Positions 55,501 through 64,000 of a stretch of DNA of 64,000 nt are shown here, piece by piece. Location: the NCBI RefSeq assembly GCF_030867145.1, contig NC_134440.1:3596001-3660000 (forward strand). The letters run 5' to 3'. The notes beneath the pieces are model-generated. The model was not told where the DNA came from. It searched no databases and saw only the letters and a list, made by a program, of their open reading frames with translations. The DNA is from Opisthocomus hoazin (lineage: Eukaryota; Chordata; Aves; Opisthocomiformes; Opisthocomidae). Position 1 is the first letter of the stretch. Each line of letters opens with the position of its first letter. The position numbers and the translations under genes were made by a program.

Positions 55501-58500
55501 TTAATTCCCTGGGCAACTGTACTAAAAGGTACCCTTGAATTCCCAGTAGCTTTGTCACAAACCACATCCAGAAGTGACAAATAAGGCAGAATAGGATAAT
55601 GTGGCAGCACTGTCCCTCGCTAATGTTTTTACAGCAAGCGACCTTAATTCCTTAGTTTAGCTGGGCACCTCGCAAGAGTTCGATTTCTCCTTCTCGCCTC
55701 ATTTATGAGCATAGCAGCGTGTTACACAGCCTGCACGTTCACGCAGCTACAAGTGGCATAAACGTCATCTGCCCGAGCGCACACAATCTGCTGGAGCAAT
55801 GATCCTCCACGAGCACTCCTGCCTCCAGCCAGGTCCAGCTCCCTCAGCCAAGCATCACTGGCCGCTGCTTCCGGAGCAGCGAACACTGCCCGACCCCCCC
55901 GTGCCTCCTGCGTCGCCCACCGCAGCCCACGGGGACAGGAGGCAGCGGCGGCTGCTTTGCGGTCAGAGTCCTGATGTTCAGACCCACGTCGGACCGCTCC
56001 GCAGCACGCCTGACGCCACAAGACTGCCAGGTGGAAGTCTCATAACGGATGAGACTTGGCTTACAGGTTAACCAACTTCCCCAGATTCAAGCTAGAGCTG
56101 AGAGCAAAACACAAAAATTCTTCTTGGTTTGTTTATTTGTTTTGAATTCTCTGTGGCAGAGGAAGATTCCAGGCTCCCTGCCCCATTTAACGTCTTTCAA
56201 ACCTACGAATTCCTTACTTGCCTTTGCCACACTAACTCAATCTCATTAAATTCTACTAGCTAAGGGATTGTTTTCCGAGGAGTGAATAAAACATTATCCA
56301 GCTGACCATCTGGATATCTGGAGCGAGCTGGTCTCAGTTAATAAACCGGGAAGGCAAGTTATAAAAGAGATGCAAACTAAAATTTGTACAGATACGCTAT
56401 CGGCACGGCGCTCTGTTTTAACCTGTTAAGAACGAAGTTACCGTGTTACCTGAACTGCAATCCAACTGGCGTTAACAGCGTGCTCTCCAAACGGGCCAAA
56501 CCCTGGAAGAGAAGTGAAAATCCACAGTGATGAAGTCATCCTTACAGGTTTGACTAAGCCTCAAGCTGCAAAGCGGCCTGCGCTTTCCTGCTTCACGTAC
56601 CCTGAAAGAAAACCCACTTCTTCTAACATCCAGCCCTTATTTACTTTACATCCAAGTACTAAATAAGAGACCTTCACAGAAATGTTTGAACTGCACACCT
56701 TTTACTGTGAAGGAAAACAACAGCTTGCCTCAAAAGAAACTCTTTTTTTTTCCCCACAGACACCGGGGAAGCATATTTCTTCCCTCCTGACCAGGTTAGA
56801 AAAACTTGTTATTAATAAGTTGACTGATGTCACAGAATGAGAATCTTTATTGGATTTTCTATTCCTGACTGTTTTAGCCCACAGCAGATGCTTCCACAAA
56901 CGCGAACGGGGCCGTCTCAAATACTTCTTCTCTGCTCAGGTCTTCACCAAGGGCGCTGTTAGCATTAGTTATGCTTTACGAGGAAATAAACAAAACGCTG
57001 CTGACAACCCACCCACACCAAGCAGCAAAGGTTATGATAGCATTATCAAAAATACTTACTCACCGCATCTAAATTTCCTAATGAATAACCGAGAGTTAAC
57101 TAGTAACCCATAACATCTTTTCCTGAGCAAGCACGCAAAGGTTAGGCAATTCATCTGGGTGCAACGTCAATGTGCTTTAATTTAAAATGTCAGCGTTCCC
57201 CTCTGAGCCTAATGCAATTAGGAGACATAAATTTTGTCTAACTCGTGAAAGGACTTGAGAGGGACTACAAATATTCTGTGACACTTTAATGGAAACACTC
57301 TATTTGCTATCAACAGTAAGTCCGAGGTTACACTGCACACGACGACGGAGGGAATCTGCGCAGCGTGGGCTCGTCCACACCGATGGATCTCGTACAATCC
57401 AACCAACGTCGATAACCCCCCCAAAAGAAATCTCCTGCAGGCTTCCACAAAATCAAAACGTAGGCGCGCTTTCCTGTGAGCAAACCTCCAGTGTCACCAC
57501 GACCAGCTACAACCGCGGCGCAGGCGAACAAGTCCAATAATCGAGTCCCTTTCCAGACGCTCCTGCAATTCGGGGATGTCCTACACAGCTCTCTGGAAAC
57601 AACCAACCGCGACCCGCCAGGCTTCGTTCCTGAAGAAACCATAACAGTCTTTTTACAAAAGAACTAAAATACATCTATTTCTTTTTAACAATTCAGCCAG
57701 TGGAAGGCTGAAATCCTTCAGGTGCCCACGCACATAACGTAACCCTCTCCCTCTGCAGCCAAACCCGAACAGGCACGAGCACAACCGCGGGCTCTTGCTC
57801 CTCTGACTCATCTCCCGCACAGATCCCTCGTGTTAGCGCTTTCGCAGAAGACAAGCAACTTTGTTGGCAGCATCAAACTCCAGCGAGCATGCCCCGGAGT
57901 TCCTCCGCATCCACAACAGGAATGAGCCCTCCAAGGCTCATTAGCAGCAAACCAGCTGCAGAGACCTTTACGGGATTATCTCCTTAAACAGTTCTAAGAA
58001 AGAAACTGCGCACAAATCATACTTCTCCTCAGCCAGCACATGCTCAGAACGGGAACACAACGCTGTTGCTGATTTTTAAAAGGAATTTAGGGTGACAACA
58101 ACGACAGATTATTAAAAACGGGCAGACCTGACAAGATCACCATTGCATTTCAGAAACAAACCTCCCTGAAAACAAGAGGGGGAAGATAGACCGGAGAAGC
58201 ACCGCAAGCAGCAGAGTATTCCCCAAGGCAAGTTTTCTGTTTAGTCACTGCCGAGCGCGGCCGCTCGGCACTAGAGATGGGTTCGGGAAAGCCAGAATTT
58301 GCCACCTGCTTCTTCGCCGGCCGCAACCGTTCCCTGCAAAGACACTCGCCTCCAATTAAAACCGCTCCAGCGCACCGGCGACAACGAACCCCTCGCCCCC
58401 GCTATTCAGACAGCCGCGACTTCAGCTGCCGGGGGGAGCCCAGGACACTTTCGCCGAGTTCTCTGTTGTCACAGAGCCGCCTTCGCCACAAATCAAGCCC

Positions 58501-59189
58501 GGCGGCCTTTGTACCCCGGGGGAAAGGAGCCTGCCAAGCTCTCGCCGGCGACGCCGGGGCCTTTCATTCCCTCGCTCATTCCTTCCCGTGGCGCTCGGCT
58601 CTGCCGTGCTGCGTGGGTTATGCTGATAACGGCTTCGACGGCTCGGGCTGGGGGGGTCAGTGGGGAAATGACCCCCCTCCATGCTCCGGCTGGTTTTCCC
58701 ACTCCTTGGGAGACTCAGTCCCCAACCAGCCAGGGATTCAGGGATGGAAGAAGAGGGGGATCCCAAAGACCCCACCCCCCTACACAGCCAAGCGTTAGGG
58801 GCTGCCAAGCCCCTCACCCAACAATGCTGCGTGCCCCCCAGCTCCCGACACACCCCCCCCTGCTCCCCGAAGCCCCCCAGCCCCTGCCCTCCCCCCCCAG
58901 CGCTCCCATCTGTCGCCTCACACAGGGGACAGCCCCCCCCCGGGGACAGCCCCCCCATCCATCCCCTCCTCAGCCACCCCCTGAGGGGACAGCCCCCCCC
59001 TCACCTCAGGGAAGGGGTCCCCATTGCCCCCACACACCCGGACCCCGCCATTTACCCCCTCCCCGCGTCCTCGGACAGTCCCCGCGTCCTCGGACAGCCC
59101 CCCCGCCCCCGGACAGCCCCCCTCGGGATCTCCCCCCCCCCTCTCCGCCCCGTACCCGTCACCACCACCGCCCGCCGCGGCTTCTCCAT
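49559..59189 (-). CDS. PGPEP1: Pyroglutamyl-peptidase I, five exons, complete
   Basis: Coding exons (minus): 59189-59156, 56502-56450, 50978-50862, 50335-50103, 49751-49559. All borders are GT-AG with matching phases. The protein has 209 residues, the same length as human. It is a cytosolic cysteine peptidase (family C15) that removes N-terminal pyroglutamate from peptides. The catalytic triad sits at the human positions: E85 (TTVTLEKCGHN), C149 (YLCDFTYY) and H168 (SAFVHVPPLG). Substrate-side blocks FGPFGEHAVNASW and KGLDNCRFCPGSQCC are also present. Start MEKPRRAVVVTG follows the human MEQPRKAVVVTG. The first two introns (2.65 and 5.5 kb) are much longer than those of the genes to the left. 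Divergent from LSM4 across a shared 770-bp CpG region. Confidence 0.98.
50979..56449 (-). other. PGPEP1 intron 2
   Basis: 5.5 kb, AT-rich for this window. A 19-20 bp poly-A run lies at about 51,127-51,145. No other gene or structured RNA recognised. Confidence 0.6.
56503..59155 (-). other. PGPEP1 intron 1
   Basis: 2.65 kb; AT-rich to about 58.25 kb, then rising sharply in G/C with C runs as it approaches the promoter island. Nothing else recognised. Confidence 0.6.
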
Positions 59190-59239
59190 CGCGGCTCCGG
59201 CCCGGCCCGGCCCGGCCCGCCGCCGCCCGGCACTGAGGG

Positions 59240-59428
59240 CGCGGCCCCGCCCCGCCACCGATCGCGCTCCGCCCCGCCGCCTAGAGCGGCCCCCCGCCAC
59301 CACCGAGCGCGCTCCGCCCCGTCGCCTAGAGCGGCCCCGCACAACCACAGAGCACCGCTCCGCCCGGCCGTCTAGAGCGGCCCCCCGCGACCACAGAGCG
59401 CCGCTGCGCCCGCCCGCCTAGAGCGGCC
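59240..59428. repeat. 45-46 bp tandem repeat in the PGPEP1/LSM4 promoter
   Basis: About four copies, recognised by CTAGAGCGGCCC at 59281, 59326, 59372 and 59418 and by CCACAGAGCGCCGCT-like middles. Begins about 50 bp upstream of the PGPEP1 start codon. Confidence 0.9.
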
Positions 59429-59859
59429 CAATCCCGCCCGCTTCCGCCGCCGGGGCGGAAGTCGCTCGGCGGGGAGGGGCGGCGGGGCCGGACCCGCAGC
59501 CGCTTCGCCGTTAAGCGGCGTCCTCCGGGCCTGGCGGGGGCCTGTAAGGGGCTCCGGCCTGGCCGCCTCCGCCCGAGCCCCAGTGGGAGTTGGTTCAAAC
59601 CGTTACAAAACGCTCAGCCTGATCCGCGCGCGGGACTCTCCTCACTCCGGGGCGGCCCGGAGACGGCACGAACCGCGGCCTGGATCCGCGGGTACCGGGA
59701 GGGGCCGCAGAGGACGCCGGGAAGCCGGCTCAGCGCGCCGCGGGGCACTGTGGGCGCGCCACCTCTTCCCGCCCCGCTCTTCAATTTACGGCGCTGTCGT
59801 AAAGGCGCGGACCGGGCGCCGCGGCGTCGCTTTACGGCCGAGACCGTGTTCGGCGCTCT

Positions 59860-59896
59860 GATTGGCTTCGCCGGGGCCGCGCCGCGCTCTGATTGG
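59860..59896 (+). promoter_or_regulatory. LSM4: Twin inverted CCAAT boxes of LSM4
   Basis: GCTCTGATTGG occurs twice, with ATTGG at 59861-59865 and 59892-59896, 31 bp apart and 63-98 bp before the LSM4 ATG. The CTCTGATTGG context is the NF-Y preferred site, and 31-33 bp spacing is typical of paired NF-Y sites in growth-related promoters. Confidence 0.65.
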
Positions 59897-59958
59897 CCCC
59901 GCGCGGGACCGGGGGCGGTTTGAGCGGCAGCGCCCGGCGCGGCGGCGGCTCCAGCACG

Positions 59959-62900
59959 ATGGTGAGTGGCGGTGGGGAGGGCCCGGGGTCCCGGGGAGGG
60001 CCTGGAACCCCGGGGACGGCCCGGAGCCCTGGGGAAGGCCCGGAGCCCTGGGGAAGGCCCGGCTCGCCTCTCCTTGGGGCAGTGGGGCCGGCGTCCCGGT
60101 CCGTGTCGCGATCGGTGTCGGTATCGCGGTCGGTGTCCCGGTGCCCGGCGGTGCCTGAGGCCTCTCTGTTCTCTTTCCTCTGGCAGCTGCCCCTGTCCCT
60201 GCTGAAGACGGCGCAGAACCACCCCATGGTGAGTACCGGCAGCACGGCCCAGCCCCGGCCTCGCCGTGCGGGTGGTACCAGGGGCGGGTCCCGGTACCGG
60301 GGCTGGGCCGGCGCCCCGTGACTCCCGTCTCTTGCAGCTGGTGGAGCTGAAGAACGGGGAGACATACAACGGGCACCTGGTCAGCTGCGACAACTGGATG
60401 AACATCAACCTGCGGGAGGTGATCTGCACGTCCCGGGTAAGGCCTGGTCCCCGGGCAGCCGGTGGGGGTCACCCCTCCCCCCCCCGCCCCGGGGAGCCCT
60501 CGAGGGTCCCCGACCCTGCAGCCGGGCCGGCTCTGCTCCGGCTCGGAGCCCATCGCTCCTGTGTTCGCCTGAAAGGCAGTTGCAATCCAGTTATCTATAA
60601 CATCCGTGAGGAAGGAGCGTGCTCGGGGCGGCTTTCCGCGCCGAGACGCCGGGCGAGCGTTTCCCCCCGCTGCGAGAGGCTCCTCGGCCCCGAGGGCTGT
60701 TGGGATGCGGTGCTGAGCTGGGTGTCCCGAGAACGGAGCCTTCATCTGTCGCATGCTGCCCGAGGAGCGAGGTCTGCTCCAGGCGCTGCGCTGACGTCTG
60801 TTAACTTCCTCGTCTCTCACCCTCTCCACATCAAAACGGAGGAGCCTGTTGTTTACCCGCGCCGGGGATCTGCGCCATCTGGTGCTTTTGCCCTTGGCCA
60901 AAGTCGCCCCAGAAGATTGTGATCTGTGTTTCGGGCTTTGAGCTTGCTCAGAAGCGTCTGGTCTCGTCCCTCCCGGCTGGGCGCGGTGGGAAGCGGCAGC
61001 CGGGTGGGTGTCGGCTGTTGCTGCGCCTTTCTCTGCCTCCCAACATCAGAGCTGCGCGGGAGAGGCTGGCAGAGATCCTCCCTCTGCCAGAAATCTCTCC
61101 GCAAAGCCCCGGTGCCTGTTGTCTCCTCACCAGGGAAGTTCTGAGCGATGCCGCTGGGGCGCGGAGGCACGTTTGCACGCCGGCGTGACAGAGTTGATGC
61201 CTTGAGCGAGGTTTGGGAGGGACCTCGGGGCGGAGCAGCAGGGCTGAGAGGTTTGTGGGCAAACCTTGGCTTCTGGGGGTGCAGACGGGAAGGAACCGCT
61301 GTCAAATCTCGCAGGAGGGGGCCCTACGAGGAGGTAACGGAGAGCAAAGCCTTATCCATGCGCACGGCACGGGGGATACCGGCCTTCTCCGTGGGAAGCC
61401 GCTTCCCGCGGCTGCGGAGGAACGGGAGCTCGGGTTTTATTCCCCGTGAGCGATCCGGAGGGGTCCTGTCACGCAGCAAAGCAGCCGGGCTCGTCAGCTC
61501 TGCCTCTGGCCCGCCTTAAAAGACCTCAACGCCTCCCAAGCCCGGGTGAAAGCGGAGCCGCTGTACTGGTGGCACTGGTGGGGACTGGCCGCTAGATGGC
61601 ACGGGGAGGCGGCGGACCGGTGGCCCCGGCCCCCGGGGGCCGGTTGTTTACTCCGGGGAGGCCGGAACGAGGAAGCGAGGGAGCCTGGCTCCGTCCCTCC
61701 CCGCACCCCGAGCCAAGCAGCAGGCGGATCCAAGGCAGGGTGGGGTTTGCTGGGTGGCTTTTGGAAGAGGGCCGCAGCGCTCTGTCTCGTCTTGCGCGCG
61801 AAGGACTTGCCTGTACAGGCAGAGTTGCCCCAAATAACTCCTGGGCTGGGGTGTGGGGGGGGAAGAATCCGACTTATTTTATCCCAGGAGAGGAGGAACG
61901 AGGCGTTCTTGTTTAACCCCCTCTCCTGGGACGTTACAGGCGCCTCATCCGCACGCTGCCTGCTTGAGAATCGCTGGGCTCGAGCGATCGCATCCGCAGC
62001 CAAACCCTGATGGAGCGGCTGCCGAGCCGGGGCTGCGGTGGCGAAGCGGGGCGAGGCGGGTCCCCGTCCCTCCTCCCGGTTACATCATGGGCAGCCCAGT
62101 TGTTGTTCAGCTTCGACGCTGGGTTCCTTTTCCCACAGCCGCCCTCGGCTCGCGGGAGGCAAAGCCCTGGTAGGCTGCGTCCTAGAAAAGGCCTGAAACT
62201 GTGTTAAACAACTAACAAACTGTATGTAGAGATGGCTGCTCCGTCACTGGGCACCTGAAGATTGTATTTTTATATATATATATATGATCTGTCAGGTCCT
62301 TACTTCTCACAGCCGCCGTTTCAACGCGCTGGTGGCAGACTCCCAGCCGGCTCTGGACCTGCCTCCCTGCTCCGTCCACACCCCGGAGCAGTGGGGGAGC
62401 GAGGCGGCTCCCAGCTGAGGCTGCTGGAGAAGAAACCCGGCCGTGCCTTCGCCGCAGCTGCGTTTTCCTTGCCAGAGTCGGTCGGTCGCAGCCGTTGCGT
62501 GTAACTCGCCACCCTTGCCTCTCTCGTCCCGCTTTCGATTCGCTCCTTAACATGAGAAGGGAAGGTGCTTGTGTCCTCAGCCTCTTCCTTCATTTTCTGC
62601 AGGGGTTTGAGGCCGTTGTGGAACACAGTGAAACTGCTCAGCTCATGGCTGAGAGCCCTCCCCTCCCCATGTTTTGGAGGGAAAACCCAGCCCTTTTTTG
62701 TGGCTAATTACAGATAATGCTTTCAGAAAAGATTGGCGGAGCTGTGGCACCCCCCAGAAGTGATGGAAATACTCAAATGGCCCAAAAAGTAACGCAAAAG
62801 CACCAGGTTTTGTTTGTAGCCTAACGCCTTGCTCCCCAACAGGATGGAGACAAGTTCTGGAGGATGCCAGAGTGCTACATTCGTGGCAGCACGATTAAAT

Positions 62901-63026
62901 ACCTGCGTATCCCCGATGAAATCATTGACATGGTGAAAGAAGAGGTGGTGTCCAAGGGCAGAGGCCGTGGCGGGATGCAACAGCAGAAGCAGCAGAAGGG
63001 CCGTGGCGTTGGAGGTGCTGGACGAG
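59959..63026 (+). CDS. LSM4: U6 snRNA-associated Sm-like protein LSm4, first four exons
   Basis: Exons 59959-59961 (start codon only), 60187-60228, 60338-60436, 62843-63026, all GT-AG. They give 109 residues plus one base; the final RG-rich exon (human protein 139 residues) lies beyond the window. Sm motif 1 is in [20 protein letters not shown] (16-35) with MNINLREV; Sm motif 2 is in [16 protein letters not shown] (59-74). The tail starts [20 protein letters not shown], an RG-rich region as in human LSM4. LSm4 is part of the LSm2-8 ring on U6 snRNA in the nucleus and the LSm1-7 ring in cytoplasmic mRNA decay bodies. The initiator ATG is directly followed by the GTGAGT donor, so exon 1 supplies only Met. 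Confidence 0.98.
60437..62842 (+). other. LSM4 intron 3
   Basis: 2.4 kb without recognised exon, snoRNA boxes or other gene. A (TA)n run lies at about 62,270-62,285. Confidence 0.6.
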
Positions 63027-64000
63027 GTAAGAGTCCCGTTCATTTTTCAGCTCGGAGAGGGGGTGAGCGGGATCCCTGCCTTTAAATTTCACCTCTCGCC
63101 CAAGGAACGGCTCTTGCTGCTCGGCTTTAAACCCAGGGCTGCTTGTCTGGGGGAAGCTGGAGCCGCTCCTGGGCGAGATCTCAGCGAGCGAGCGCGTTGC
63201 CTCGCTCGCAAGGCAGCCTCTGCCAAAGAGCAGAGAAGATTCGTGCCAGGGATGTGCCTCCCTCCGTACTGGGGTTGGGCAGGAGCTTGGGAGAGTCTGG
63301 ACTTGACCGTTTCGGCCCCTCCTGGCTGGTTCGGGAGCGTGGCCCTACAAAACGGGGGTCTGTTAGCTTAGCAAGTCTGGGAGGGAAACAAATGGCTATT
63401 CTGTTTGAAAATAGACTGGGCTCTGAGCGTGGCAGCGAGAGGAAAACATCATCTTTTCTCCCATTATAATGGGGCTTTTGATCTCCTGGCTTGTTGGTTT
63501 ATTTATTTAAAGAAAAAACTACATAAAAATCTGAGGGTCTGTGTTCCTCCTGCTCGACCTGAATAATTCATGGTTCTGATAAAAGGGGAGGTTGCCACTT
63601 TAGAAGAAATAGGTCACCAAAACAACTGTGCGTTGCCTGCCCCACTTCACGGGGCGAGGTGATCTCGGAGCACTTCAGCTGCGGGACGTGTTTGCTCTTT
63701 TCACCCCCAACTGTCCTGCTGGAAGGCCCAGAGCCATTTCTCCCCTTTCCTGCTCACCCCTCCTGCCACGTACCTGCGATTCGCTTTCTGGTCGCCTCGC
63801 TTGGCCCCGGGGTTGCTCTCGGTTCAGGCTCTGCCTGCAGCAGGAGCTCAAAATCCCGAGTGCGCTCAACGAAACCGGGTCTGGCCTGGGAAATGCGACG
63901 TTTTAAAAGCAGCCCTGGGGACTGGGACAGCGCCAGGCGCAGCCTCTGCAGAGCACCCTGAAGGAGCTCCCGCGTTTTGCCTATGCAAGGAATCCCAGTA
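63027..64000 (+). other. LSM4 intron 4 to the window edge
   Basis: Opens with the GTAAGA donor. I searched for the last LSM4 exon (GVFGGRGRGG-type) and did not see it, so it should be to the right. Confidence 0.7.

Larger units (their letters stand above)
59190..59958. promoter_or_regulatory. Bidirectional CpG-island promoter of PGPEP1 and LSM4
   Basis: 769 bp between two divergent start codons, CG-dense throughout. It contains a 46-bp tandem repeat next to PGPEP1 (59240-59428) and two inverted CCAAT boxes next to LSM4. No TATA box. Shared regulation is inferred from spacing only. Confidence 0.75.

Overview
The window looks like a GC-rich bird microchromosome, probably the counterpart of chicken chromosome 28 and human 19p13.11. 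Three things support this. It carries repeated, mutually similar CR1 LINE fragments with the avian-type tail (repeats of ATTCTGTG). The first ~32 kb is extremely G/C-homopolymer and minisatellite rich with very short introns. The gene order matches human 19p13.11 read backwards. All exon models below were made by eye from splice sites, reading frame and remembered family sequences; no alignment was run.

Layout, left to right. 1-2.4 kb: no gene seen, one CR1. 2.4-11.1 kb, minus strand: TMEM59L, eight exons, complete, with a ~1.5 kb minisatellite in intron 1 and a GGAT array plus a CR1 in intron 3. 11.1-16.5 kb: intergenic, with G-rich repeats and a small tandem array ending in a MARE-like site. 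16.47 kb, plus strand: one signal-peptide exon, head to head with TMEM59L, most likely CRLF1 exon 1. 18,729-18,928: exactly 200 N. 21.6-23.95 kb, minus strand: first four coding exons of an SSBP gene (SSBP4 by position). 25.6-27.5 kb, plus: LRRC25. 29.8-32.1 kb, minus: GDF15. 34.0-34.4 kb, minus: two intact exons of a PDE4C-like phosphodiesterase with nothing else of the gene. 32-43 kb: intergenic with CR1 copies. 43.5-59.2 kb, minus: PGPEP1, five exons, complete, in noticeably AT-richer DNA. 59.96 kb to the right end, plus: LSM4, first four exons; its last exon lies beyond the window.

The genes do not form one pathway. They are separate housekeeping (LSM4, PGPEP1), transcription-cofactor (SSBP4), signalling (GDF15, LRRC25, probably CRLF1) and Golgi/endosomal membrane (TMEM59L) genes kept together by old synteny. 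In human, several genes (UBA52, KXD1, FKBP8, ELL, ISYNA1, the rest of CRLF1 and of SSBP4) lie between the CRLF1 5' end and the SSBP4 5' end. Here only ~5 kb and a 200-N gap separate them, so the gap very probably hides much sequence or marks a misjoin. I saw no new enzyme system. The most notable items are the synteny hole at the gap, the orphan PDE4C-like exon pair, a ~100 bp inverted repeat upstream of LRRC25, a GC-skew switch at the TMEM59L promoter, and several gene-linked minisatellites.
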